From: an uncultured Bacteroidales bacterium
GTDB lineage: Bacteria > Bacteroidota > Bacteroidia > Bacteroidales > UBA932
Length of the DNA stretch: 64,000 bases
Direction of reading: 5' to 3'
Assembly: GCA_949296645.1 (NCBI GenBank)
Contig: CASFPH010000011.1
Coordinates: 1-64,000, forward strand
Below, piece after piece: positions 44,368 to 52,155 of the stretch (its first letter is position 1; the number at the start of each line of letters is the position of its first letter). The notes beneath the pieces are model-generated. The model had not been told where the DNA came from and did no database searches. It saw only the letters and a program-made list of their open reading frames with translations. Made by a program: the position numbers and the translations under genes.

Positions 44368-44853
44368 TTAGATGTCTTTCATTCTGAAGACGGATGATAC
44401 CTGTACGAATCCGGAGTGTTCGAAAAATTCATGTGCGGAATGATTGTTTACTCCCGATTCAAGGTAATATTCCGATACGCCTTTTTCCCGAAGTCTCACG
44501 ACTGCTTCGGAGAGAAGTTTTTTACCGATGCCGTTTCCTCTGTATATCGGGTCTACACCCATGTCGAAAATTACCCCGTATGGCTTGTCACCGTCAGATG
44601 TAGTCCCTGCAATTATGAATCCGCGGATTTTACCTGATTCCGTATCCAGCAGAATGAAATTGTCCGGGCAGGACGCCTGACGTTCCAGGTAGTTTTCCCA
44701 TTTCTCCATGAAATCCGGAGCAAGTACGCCTATGTCCGTAGCTATGCCCATCTGCAGTTCACCGTGGGATATATAGTCTATATGCGTTTCTATTATTCCG
44801 GCGAAAAAACTGCACAATCCGTTTTTCATATTGCTGTCGTATTCAGTTATCAT
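44368..44853 (-). CDS. GNAT-family acetyltransferase
   Basis: A 161-residue N-acetyltransferase. The acetyl-CoA pyrophosphate loop is RGNGIGKKLL (about 110-119) in motif A, preceded by the beta4 strand GVIFDMGVDP. The C-terminus carries ESGVNNHSAHEFFEHSGF (motif B). The acceptor substrate is unknown. Starts at residue 1 or at M9 (MKNGLCSF) are both plausible. It lies between the bile-salt-hydrolase-like gene and an unrecognised membrane protein gene, all leftward with 12-base gaps. Confidence 0.88.
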   Translation of the reverse strand: MITEYDSNMKNGLCSFFAGIIETHIDYISHGELQMGIATDIGVLAPDFMEKWENYLERQASCPDNFILLDTESGKIRGFIIAGTTSDGDKPYGVIFDMGVDPIYRGNGIGKKLLSEAVVRLREKGVSEYYLESGVNNHSAHEFFEHSGFVQVSSVFRMKDI

Positions 44854-44865
44854 TGTCCTTTGGTT

Positions 44866-46422
44866 TTATTTGTTCATTTTTCCGTGAAGGTAACCGGCAA
44901 TCTTTTTCCCTGCAATTCTGATGTATTTCACAAGCCATCTGGTAAAGGCCCCGAACAGGTGATAGAGTCCGATCAGGATACCTATCGTCGTCAGTATCAC
45001 GACTGTAAGGGCGACGCCGCTTCCCCATTCATCCGATATGAGTGCATATATCGGGGCAATCCCGTTCCCTTCCAGCAGAACCCCGAAAAGCGATGCGACC
45101 GAAATGAAGAACAGAATATGTTTTGTCTTGTCGTTTTCGTTGAGTTCTGCAGCCGCATTGGCATTGTTGAGCGATCTTTCTATATGCTCTATTACATGTC
45201 TGAGTTCTTCTTCATCTCTGGATATCCTGAGCCTTTCCGCAGTCATATTGTACATGTGCTTGTGCGAAATGTATCTAAGATATCTTATGCTGTCGAGTTC
45301 AGTGAGCATGTCGGTCATCTTTATGCTCAATCGTGCGTTCTGTTCTATTATCTTGTGAGTTTTTCTGTCGGCTGCGTCCTTGGAATTGCAGATGTATTTG
45401 TTAAGTACGTAGTTTATTATCATTTTCTTGGCCAGAAGTATCTCTATAAGCGTAAGGTATTCAGGCCAGCATACGTGGTATTTGTCCCTGCGTTTGAGAT
45501 GTTTGATCCAGTTGGTTGCGGAGTCTTCGCCCCTTCTTCCGTAAGTGCCGAAGACGATGCTCATGTTTTCATTGGCGAGCACGAGGTCGTCTGTGTCTAT
45601 TGCTATGTTCGGTCCGCAGATATCCACGTATGAAGAGTCCATTCTGTACGGCCATTCTTTTGGGTACAGACTCATCAGCCCGACAAGTTCCGCCCTGTGC
45701 CGTGTTTCAATGTGCTCTATTATTTCGTCTTCATCCATTCTTCTGAAGCCTGGTATGCCGTAATGTTCTATGGTCTCCCAAATGTCGATGAATGTGAAAT
45801 CGTGTTCTTCGTACCTGAATTCGTTTAGACCGGTTTTGTCGAAAACATTTCTGTACCTTCTTCTTGCCTCGTCGAATGAAATTCCGTTTTCCCTGTCCGC
45901 TTCCTGAAGGTATGATGAGGACGGACTGAAAGGGAAATCGCTTATTTCAATTTCCCTGACACATCCGTCTATTATCTGCATGTTTTCCTTTTCCTTGAAG
46001 ACCCAGTGTTCAACATGCTGTACTATTCCTGCGAGGGCAATTATTTTGTCAGTATCCAGAGGGGCGCTGGCTGTCATGAATCCCATGTCTTTGAACCTTG
46101 GACTTGTATGTACTATGAAACGGTACGATATCTCCATGGTCGTGTCGAAGAACTGGGTGGCCCATACGGCAACTTCACCTTCGACAGTTTCATAATCGGA
46201 TTCGTCCCCGACAACAACTCTGATTTTGAATCCAGGAAGTATGTACCTTTTGATTATCTCTTTTTTGTGGAGAAAAAGCTGGTCGTCAAAGTTGCCCTGG
46301 CTTCCATCCTGAAGCCATCCTTCCGCTGGAATGGTAATTCCGGCTGAAGTGAATGTCTGTATGAATATTATTGTGAAGTCCGGATACTGCAGTCCGGTTT
46401 CGCACTGGTTGGTGTTTTTCAT
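44866..46422 (-). CDS. Unrecognised protein with large soluble domain and two C-terminal membrane helices
   Basis: A 518-residue protein I do not recognise. Residues 1-420 are soluble, acidic and aromatic-rich, with helical, charged stretches from about 340 (ISRDEEELRHVIEHIERSLN). Two hydrophobic helices lie at about 430-450 and 462-485, then a basic tail (KYIRIAGKKIAGYLHGK) that should be cytosolic. A large cytosolic domain followed by two helices recalls the CorA topology, but no GMN motif is visible. It lies in a leftward group with the GNAT and bile-salt-hydrolase-like genes. Confidence 0.75.
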   Translation of the reverse strand: MKNTNQCETGLQYPDFTIIFIQTFTSAGITIPAEGWLQDGSQGNFDDQLFLHKKEIIKRYILPGFKIRVVVGDESDYETVEGEVAVWATQFFDTTMEISYRFIVHTSPRFKDMGFMTASAPLDTDKIIALAGIVQHVEHWVFKEKENMQIIDGCVREIEISDFPFSPSSSYLQEADRENGISFDEARRRYRNVFDKTGLNEFRYEEHDFTFIDIWETIEHYGIPGFRRMDEDEIIEHIETRHRAELVGLMSLYPKEWPYRMDSSYVDICGPNIAIDTDDLVLANENMSIVFGTYGRRGEDSATNWIKHLKRRDKYHVCWPEYLTLIEILLAKKMIINYVLNKYICNSKDAADRKTHKIIEQNARLSIKMTDMLTELDSIRYLRYISHKHMYNMTAERLRISRDEEELRHVIEHIERSLNNANAAAELNENDKTKHILFFISVASLFGVLLEGNGIAPIYALISDEWGSGVALTVVILTTIGILIGLYHLFGAFTRWLVKYIRIAGKKIAGYLHGKMNK

Positions 46423-46468
46423 GGTATTGGAATCTGGCAGTTGTGGCGGTTTTGGCGTGCAGTCGCCT

Positions 46469-46840
46469 CTATTTTACGGAAATTATCTTGTCTACGACAT
46501 ATTTCTGCATGCCGCGCCATGGCAGGGAGCCGAGATATTCCTTGTAGTGGAGTTCCACTTCCTTGCCCCCGCATCTCATGAGTGAATCCGCGACTGTCTG
46601 GTCTTCTATTGAAAATTCGAATTCATAGGACTGGAGGGAATTGTTGTTGTATCTTGACGTAAAGCCTGACTGGATTATTTTTCCTTCGTAGGTCTTGAAG
46701 ACATATCCTTTGTAGACTACGAAATTGAGGTTTCCGGTTTTTACTCCTTCTCCGAATACAAAGTAGAATCTGAAATAGATGAATGCTGCAAGTGCTGCGG
46801 CTATTATCGCAAGGGAAATTGTCAGGACGCGTCTTTTCAT
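46469..46840 (-). CDS. Small membrane-anchored protein conserved in Bacteroidetes
   Basis: A 123-residue protein with one N-terminal hydrophobic helix (about 5-27) after MKRR, followed by a beta-rich extracytoplasmic domain (GVKTGNL, VFKTYEGKI, SFEFS-like strands, ELHYKEYLGSLPWRG). The GxRxG..VFKTYEG..PWRG pattern is a recurrent Bacteroidetes small protein of unknown role, sometimes misnamed. It is upstream of the 518-residue membrane protein gene by 46 bases, with a promoter candidate at 46897-46864. Confidence 0.75.
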   Translation of the reverse strand: MKRRVLTISLAIIAAALAAFIYFRFYFVFGEGVKTGNLNFVVYKGYVFKTYEGKIIQSGFTSRYNNNSLQSYEFEFSIEDQTVADSLMRCGGKEVELHYKEYLGSLPWRGMQKYVVDKIISVK

Positions 46841-46863
46841 AAGTTGTCGGTTTGTTTGTATGG

Positions 46864-46897
46864 TAAAGATAGCTAAATATAATTTATGCTGTACAAA
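46864..46897 (-). promoter_or_regulatory. Promoter candidate for the leftward membrane/GNAT/hydrolase group
   Basis: On the minus strand TTTG (46897-46894), a 22-base spacer and TATCTTTA (46871-46864) resemble the -33/-7 pair with one mismatch in the -7 box. The predicted leader is about 17 bases to the start at 46840. Confidence 0.45.
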
Positions 46898-47578
46898 TTA
46901 TATGAATAATGATCTGATGATGAAGAATAATACGGGAACGAGCAGGGAGGGAAGCATGTTCAGTGTCTTGCAGTCCTTGATGCCGAGGATGGAGAGTCCG
47001 GAACTTGCAATAAGTATTCCTCCTATTATTGATATTTCGTTCATCAGTTCGTCCGATATCACGTCTCCTGCAAGTCTGGTTACCATGTATATCGTACCCT
47101 GGAAAAGAAACAGCACTGGTGCTGCGAATACCATACCTATTCCGTAGGTACTGGCCAGCACCGTGGATGTAACAAGGTCCAGGGTGGCGTTTGTGAAAAG
47201 ATATGTGTTGTCGCCGTAGAGGGCGCTCATCACTGAACCTACCATAGACAATGTACCGATACAGAAAATGAGAATGCCAGTCGAGAGACCTTCTGCCAGA
47301 TTCGATTTTGAAAATCTTTTTACCAGCCTGTCGAATCGTGATGATATGTCGATGACAGTACCGGCAAGCGAACCTATGCCGAGACTTACTATGAACAGTA
47401 CAGGAAAAGTGCTTTCAGGACGGTTGCTGATGAAGGCGCTGGCTCCGAGAAACAATGCTGCAAGACCCATGGCGTTGTACATTGCATTCTGGTATTGCGG
47501 TTTTATCGCACGTTTTGCAATGCTTCCGATGATACTGCCTGCTATTATGCAAGAGGCATTTACAATAGTTCCCAACAT
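46898..47578 (-). CDS. DUF554 membrane protein
   Basis: A 226-residue inner-membrane protein of the DUF554/YdfK family, with about 6-7 helices and the family opening GTIVNASCIIAGSIIG (about 3-18), followed by the YNAMGLAALFLGAS segment and SLGIGSLAGTVIDI. Function is unproven; relatives are considered possible transporters. The start at 47578 is set where the family begins; longer in-frame versions overlap purF. It follows purF by 26 bases and is likely last in the purC-purF unit. Confidence 0.88.
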   Translation of the reverse strand: MLGTIVNASCIIAGSIIGSIAKRAIKPQYQNAMYNAMGLAALFLGASAFISNRPESTFPVLFIVSLGIGSLAGTVIDISSRFDRLVKRFSKSNLAEGLSTGILIFCIGTLSMVGSVMSALYGDNTYLFTNATLDLVTSTVLASTYGIGMVFAAPVLFLFQGTIYMVTRLAGDVISDELMNEISIIGGILIASSGLSILGIKDCKTLNMLPSLLVPVLFFIIRSLFI

Positions 47579-47604
47579 TTTCTGTGTCCCTTTGTTTTTC
47601 CGTT

Positions 47605-49023
47605 TTATTTCAATCCGTTGTAGAGGTCTGTAGGGTATTTTCCGTTGAAGCATGCAAGACATAGCTGATTTCTTTTGCCTGCCATGAACAGTGCTTCTTC
47701 GGAAAGGAATGCTATGGAATCAGCTTCAAGGCTTTCCCTTACTTCTTCAAGTGTCTTTTTTGCACATATCAGTTCTTCTCTGCTTGAGATGTCGACCCCG
47801 TAGAAACAAGGTGATTTTATCTGCGGACTTGCAATCCTGAGATGTACTTCGGCGGCTCCGGCTTCCTTAAGCATCCTGATTATCCTCCTTGAAGTGGTTC
47901 CCCTTACTACAGAGTCGTCGACAAGGACGATCCTTTTTCCTTTTACGATAGTCTTTACTGCAGAGAGTTTCATTCTGACACCTTTTTCCCTCAAAGCCTG
48001 GGACGGCTGTATGAATGTACGGCCTATGTATTTGTTCTTGATAAGCCCCATCTCGTATGGCAGTCCGCTGGCTTCGCTGTATCCCATTGCGGCACTCAGG
48101 CTTGAGTCAGGTACCCCGACCACGATATCCGCGTCGGCAGGAGCTTCCTTGAAGAGCAGTCTTCCCGTCTCTTTCCTGAAACTGTGTACATTGCGTCCTT
48201 CTATATCGCTGTCAGGTCTGGCGAAATATACATATTCCATGGCACACATGTCATGTTTGCGGAATTCAGAATATCTAATGCTTCTGATTCCGTGATGGTC
48301 TATGGTTACTATTTCTCCAGGTTCGACATCGCGTATGAATTCCGCCCCAATTACGTCGAAGGCACATGTTTCACTGCTTACTACATATCCATCGCCGAGT
48401 TTTCCTATTGACAACGGGCGCAGGCCGTATTTGTCCCTGCATACGTACAGGCGTTTTGAAGTCATGACCAGAAATGCGAATGCACCTTCTATCATGTTGA
48501 GGGCTTCTTCTATGGCCGCTATTCTGGGCTGGTTCCTGTTATATGAATTCTTTTTTATGAGATGTGCCAGAATTTCGCTGTCGGACGATGACTGGAACAG
48601 ACTGCCGGCATTCTCAAGATATCGGCGGAGTTCCCTTGAATTTACGATATTCCCGTTATGGGCGAGGGCGAAATCGCCCGTGTTGTGTCTGAACATGAAA
48701 GGCTGTACGTTTTCTATCCCTCCACCTCCTGTGGTTGAATACCTTACATGTCCTATGGCCATGGAACAGTTGCCGAGTGATGAGACTTTGTTTTCATTGA
48801 AAACTTCCGTAACGAGTCCTTCACCCTTGACTCTCCTGAAGTTCCCGTCCGTGTCTACGGTCACAATTCCGCATCCTTCCTGTCCTCTGTGCTGGAGGGA
48901 ATGCAGACCGTAATAGGTAAGCGATGCTGCATTGCCTGCTCCGTAAATGCCGAAAACACCACATTCTTCGTGGAGCCCGTGCATATCGTATGTTGTTTTC
49001 TGACAGTTTCCTATATTGTCCAT
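47605..49023 (-). CDS. purF: Amidophosphoribosyltransferase (iron-sulfur type)
   Basis: A 472-residue enzyme that makes phosphoribosylamine from PRPP and glutamine, the first step of purine synthesis. The Ntn glutaminase domain has nucleophile C21 (HEECGVFGI) behind a short propeptide. The PRTase domain carries the PRPP loop IVLVDDSVVRGTTSRR (about 349-364). Cysteines at HDMCAMEY, SPCFYGVD and LCLACF match the four [4Fe-4S] ligands of the Bacillus-type enzyme, so an oxygen-sensitive cluster is expected. It is preceded by purC. Confidence 0.96.
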   Translation of the reverse strand: MDNIGNCQKTTYDMHGLHEECGVFGIYGAGNAASLTYYGLHSLQHRGQEGCGIVTVDTDGNFRRVKGEGLVTEVFNENKVSSLGNCSMAIGHVRYSTTGGGGIENVQPFMFRHNTGDFALAHNGNIVNSRELRRYLENAGSLFQSSSDSEILAHLIKKNSYNRNQPRIAAIEEALNMIEGAFAFLVMTSKRLYVCRDKYGLRPLSIGKLGDGYVVSSETCAFDVIGAEFIRDVEPGEIVTIDHHGIRSIRYSEFRKHDMCAMEYVYFARPDSDIEGRNVHSFRKETGRLLFKEAPADADIVVGVPDSSLSAAMGYSEASGLPYEMGLIKNKYIGRTFIQPSQALREKGVRMKLSAVKTIVKGKRIVLVDDSVVRGTTSRRIIRMLKEAGAAEVHLRIASPQIKSPCFYGVDISSREELICAKKTLEEVRESLEADSIAFLSEEALFMAGKRNQLCLACFNGKYPTDLYNGLK

Positions 49024-49065
49024 ATTATTAACTGTTTTTATGCTTCCTTACCGTTTTGCCCTAAT

Positions 49066-49782
49066 TTATTTTATCAGTTTTTCCGCGAGTCTCCGGTTGA
49101 CAGTGCGGTATGATTCATATATTTTCCCCATGTCGCGGCGGTACCTGTCCTTGTCAAGTTTGTCGGATGTTTTTATGTCCCACATCCTGGCCGTATCTGG
49201 TGTTATCTCGCCTGCAAGGATTATGCTGCCTTTCCGGTCGCGTCCGAATTCCAGCTTCAAATCTACCAGTTGTATACCGACGCTTTCCAGCATGGGCCGG
49301 AGTATCACGTTTATTTTTTTCGAGACGGAATAAATTTCATCCAGTTCCTTATAGGATACAAGGCCGAGAGCTACGGCGTAATGGTCGTTGATGAATGGAT
49401 TTCCAAGTTCTGCGTTTTTATAGCACAGATCGAATATAGTGTTTTCAGGACGAGTACCTTCCTTGAGCCCGAGTCTCTGGGCCATAGAACCCGCCAGAAA
49501 ATTTCTTACTGTAACTTCCAGGTCGATCGGCTCTGTTTTTGCACACAGCAACCCGTCGGATGAAATTTTTCTGATGAATCTGTTGTAAATTCCGTTTTCG
49601 GAAAGGTATCCGGCAATCATGGCTGCTATTGAAGCATTGATTTCTCCTTTCCCTGCAATTGTCGCTTTTTTGATTCCGTTGAATGCGGAGATAGTGTCTG
49701 TGTACCTCACAAGTATTGTGTCAGGATCTTCTGACTTGAACACTTCCATGGAGGTCCCATTGAATAATAATGCGTCTTCCAT
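49066..49782 (-). CDS. purC: Phosphoribosylaminoimidazole-succinocarboxamide synthase
   Basis: A 238-residue SAICAR synthetase that ligates aspartate to CAIR with ATP. The N-terminal lobe contains VRYTDTISAFNGIK (about 25-38). The middle LEVTVRNFLAGSMAQRLGLK stretch (48 and on) and the C-terminal LVDLKLEFGR with ILAGEITPDTARMWD (about 180-205) are diagnostic. It is full length. A -7 box lies about 30 bases upstream, and purF follows after 42 bases. Confidence 0.96.
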   Translation of the reverse strand: MEDALLFNGTSMEVFKSEDPDTILVRYTDTISAFNGIKKATIAGKGEINASIAAMIAGYLSENGIYNRFIRKISSDGLLCAKTEPIDLEVTVRNFLAGSMAQRLGLKEGTRPENTIFDLCYKNAELGNPFINDHYAVALGLVSYKELDEIYSVSKKINVILRPMLESVGIQLVDLKLEFGRDRKGSIILAGEITPDTARMWDIKTSDKLDKDRYRRDMGKIYESYRTVNRRLAEKLIK

Positions 49783-49811
49783 AAATCGTAGAAGTTGTTT
49801 GAAACAGGGAA

Positions 49812-49819
49812 CAAAATTA
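49812..49819 (-). promoter_or_regulatory. -7 box of the purC-purF-DUF554 operon
   Basis: TAATTTTG on the minus strand matches TAnnTTTG; the predicted leader is about 23 bases. Confidence 0.5.
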
Positions 49820-49836
49820 ATACAAACAGGAGAAAA

Positions 49837-50088
49837 TTATATTTTGATAGCGAATTTTTTCAGTCTTCCGTCAAGCATGTTTTCAGGAATAATTTTCTTT
49901 ATAATATCTGAAACGGCATTTAGAAGTCTTTCCTTAACATAGTCGTTGCGTATCACGAGGGATATTTCCCTGGTGGATTCCTTTGGAATTATCCGGCGCA
50001 CGTTCTTCTTCTGTTCCCTGTCAAGGAACTGAATGTGCATTTCCGGGATAATGGTGTGTCCTCCGTTCATGTCTACTACTCTTACTAC
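49837..50088 (-). pseudogene. C-terminal fragment of an OxyR/LysR-type regulator
   Basis: About 84 codons encode the end of a LysR-family effector domain of OxyR type: the NGGHTIIPEM segment, then EQKKNVRRI, TREISLVIRNDYVKERLLNAV and a helical tail. Homology-like sequence continues upstream of the first Met (VVRVVD) and stops at an in-frame TAG at 50091-50089. Beyond lies low-complexity DNA and the inverted 246-bp repeat array. The helix-turn-helix and about three quarters of the protein are absent from the window. It cannot regulate as it stands. Confidence 0.85.
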
Positions 50089-50099
50089 CTAACTCGTCC

Positions 50100-50221
50100 G
50101 GATTCCGGGTGTTTTTCAGACTGTTTCCTGCTGTTTTCAGCCTGCTTTCCGGTGTGTTCCGGCTGTTTCGGCTGTTTCGGGTGTTTTCCGCCTGTTTTCT
50201 GGCTGCTTTCTGCCTGCTTCG
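50100..50221. repeat. Low-complexity CTGTTTTCGG-like stretch bordering array B
   Basis: Irregular reiterations of (C)CTGTTTTCxG / GCTGTTTCGG cover about 120 bases. The motif resembles the GGCGTTTTCCGGGCG segment at the repeat-unit junction, so this looks like local expansion of one end of the unit. Confidence 0.6.
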
Positions 50222-50965
50222 GGCGAGTCTGCAAGCCGATTTTTCATATATTGCTGAAAATCAATAAAGTATCCTGAAGACGCCAACAGACTCGACTGCG
50301 TGCGGAGAAGAAAAATTGAACCAGTCCCCGCCAGAGGGCACTCTGAGGCATGTCACGTTTCCGGGGCCAAATCGAGTGTGTAGTCGGCGTCGTACGGAAC
50401 TATTTGAAAATGAACTGATTGACTCGGAGAGCTCTTACGGACTCACCTGGATTTCAGGCGTTTTTTTGGTGAGTGTGCAGGCTGTGTTTTTATATATTAC
50501 TGAAAATCAGCGAAGTACCGCGTAGCCGCCAACAGACTCGACCGCTCCCGCGAAAGAAAAATAGATCCAATCGCCGCCTGAGGGCACTCTGAGGCAGGTC
50601 ACGTTTCCGGGGCCAAATCGAGTGTGTAGTCGGCGTCGTACTGAACTATCTGAAAATAAGCTATTTGACGCAAAGGACTCTTGCGGACTCGCCCTGATTT
50701 CGGGCATTTTCCGGGCGAGTCTGCAAGCTGAGCTTTCATATGTTGCTGAAAATCAGCAAAGTACCCCGAAGGCGCGAACAGACTCGCCAGCCGCCGCGAA
50801 AGAAAAATAGACCCAGTCCCCGCCAGAGTGCACTCTGAGGCAGGTCACGTTTTTGAGGCCAAATCGAGTGTGTAGTCGGTGTCGTACTTAACTATTTGAA
50901 AATGAACTATTTGACGCGGAGAGCTCTTGCGGACTCACCTCGATTTCGGGCGTTTTCCGGGCGAG
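50222..50965 (-). repeat. Array B: 246-bp repeat unit, three copies, inverted relative to array A
   Basis: CTCTGAGGC recurs at 50341, 50587 and 50833 and CGGACTC at 50438, 50684 and 50930, exactly 246 bases apart. The sequence is the reverse complement of array A (17867-18770), with scattered substitutions. The same hairpins are present (CCAGAG..CTCTG, TTGCTGA-AAA-TCAGCAA). No frame is open through more than about one unit because of in-frame stops. It begins where the OxyR-like fragment ends and stops next to an IS-like end. Confidence 0.9.
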
Positions 50966-50970
50966 TGAGC

Positions 50971-50990
50971 TGTACCAAAAAAGTTGGACA
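50971..50990. mobile_element. Possible IS3-family terminal repeat remnant
   Basis: TGTACCAAAAAAGTTGGACA resembles the terminal inverted repeats of IS3/IS150-type elements. No transposase reading frame or second end is present nearby, so this would be a remnant. It sits 5 bases after array B. Confidence 0.35.
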
Positions 50991-51035
50991 CAAGCCGACC
51001 TCAAAAACCTCTTTCGGGGTATTATGGTTTTACAT

Positions 51036-51473
51036 TTATTTCAGCAAAGATTTTATTTTATTGCTTTCGTAGTGATACATTTCGGTACATGCTACGTATG
51101 AATAAGGTATGTATTCGAAAAGTTGCAGATATGCATCTTTTTTATTGTGATATATTGTGAGCATCAGTGATGTACCGTCCTGTTTCAGCTTTCCGTTGAA
51201 GTTTTCAGGTTTTTCAAGGATGCTTATGACTGCTTTCTTTTCGGATTGTGCGAAGTTGAGGTTCTTTTTGCTGAAGACTTCGCCGCTTTCGAATTCCTTG
51301 TATCCGCTTTTTAAAAGGAAAAACATTGCAGCTCCTGCTATTATACAGAATACTCCAGTAATTTTAAGTGCATCGGACTCGAATATTAATGCAAGTGCTG
51401 CTCCTGCTATAATGAATGCGGCTGCTATGATTATGTCTCCTGCTGTATGTACTTTTACAAAATTTTTTTCCAT
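51036..51473 (-). CDS. Hypothetical protein with two membrane helices
   Basis: A 145-residue protein starting MEKNFVKVHTAGD. Two helices at about 13-33 and 38-55 (GDIIIAAAFIIAGAALAL and ITGVFCIIAGAAMFFLL) are followed by a cytosolic or exposed domain of about 85 residues with no known motif. Longer in-frame starts to 51566 lie in AT-rich non-coding-like sequence and are less likely. It is the first gene beyond array B. The function is unknown. Confidence 0.7.
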   Translation of the reverse strand: MEKNFVKVHTAGDIIIAAAFIIAGAALALIFESDALKITGVFCIIAGAAMFFLLKSGYKEFESGEVFSKKNLNFAQSEKKAVISILEKPENFNGKLKQDGTSLMLTIYHNKKDAYLQLFEYIPYSYVACTEMYHYESNKIKSLLK

Positions 51474-51611
51474 AGTAGTGATTTTTATGTTTAATGATGA
51501 ATGTTTAATAATAAATTGATGATTGCGGTGTACTTGCAACATCGCAAAAATCCGGTTCCAGAGCAAGTAGGTTGTCCGGAACTGTGGTTGTAAGTTATGA
51601 CTATGGAATTT

Positions 51612-52034
51612 CTAAATTATTATTTTGTGCAGTACGATATGGTATCTGTGATGTCTGCAAGTATATCTGACGGATGGGCCGTGCAGTGTTTCAAATGATG
51701 CAAACTGTCCTGCAATGTCATGTATACGGTTTCCGGTAATGGATGTGTTCTGGCAGTTTGCTCCACCAGTGTGACGTCTTGACTGCAGTTGCGGATTGCT
51801 GTATGGGGAGGAGTATGACTGTCTGGAGGTGAAAGTTTCTCCGGTGCTGCTTCCTGGCAGGAAGAAGCCGTCTATCCTGAGGTTGCGGTCAAGGTAGCCT
51901 TCAGTTCCGTCAAGGACTGTTCCTGTCATTCCTGAATATTGAACGGCCGCTGAAGTACGGTCGTTTCTGTCCGTTACATTCAGTATTACGGCCACCAGAA
52001 TGGCCGTTATGAATATGGCTGCCTTTTTCAACAT
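51612..52034 (-). CDS. Hypothetical secreted or anchored protein
   Basis: A 140-residue protein starting MLKKAAIFITAIL, with one hydrophobic segment (about 4-20) that may be a signal peptide or anchor. The rest is polar, Ser/Thr/Gly/His-rich, with cysteines only near the C-terminal half (GANCQNTS, RYTCRHH), and shows no domain. A TATCTTTG box 21 bases upstream supports expression. Low structural complexity leaves open that it is not a functional protein. Confidence 0.5.
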   Translation of the reverse strand: MLKKAAIFITAILVAVILNVTDRNDRTSAAVQYSGMTGTVLDGTEGYLDRNLRIDGFFLPGSSTGETFTSRQSYSSPYSNPQLQSRRHTGGANCQNTSITGNRIHDIAGQFASFETLHGPSVRYTCRHHRYHIVLHKIII

Positions 52035-52054
52035 TATTGTCGCCTTAGTGACTG

Positions 52055-52062
52055 CAAAGATA
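52055..52062 (-). promoter_or_regulatory. -7 box for the gene at 52034
   Basis: TATCTTTG on the minus strand matches TAnnTTTG, predicting a leader of about 14 bases. Confidence 0.5.
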
Positions 52063-52082
52063 TACATTATGTGCATATAAAA

Positions 52083-52118
52083 GACGGTACATCAAAAATT
52101 TTGTCTTGATGTACCGTC
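52083..52118 (-). terminator. Terminator of the kinase gene cluster
   Basis: A perfect 13-bp stem, GACGGTACATCAA with TTGATGTACCGTC, encloses a 10-base loop. Read leftward it is followed by TTTTATATG. It lies 38 bases past the last gene of the cluster. Confidence 0.85.
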
Positions 52119-52155
52119 CCCGACCGAAAATGCCGGACTTGTCAGAATCTATTTA

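Noticed and set aside
17867-50965. Phase-variable invertible locus controlled by a recombinase
   Set aside because: The arrays are inverted, but no tyrosine or serine recombinase gene and no short core site is visible, so only general homologous recombination can be proposed.
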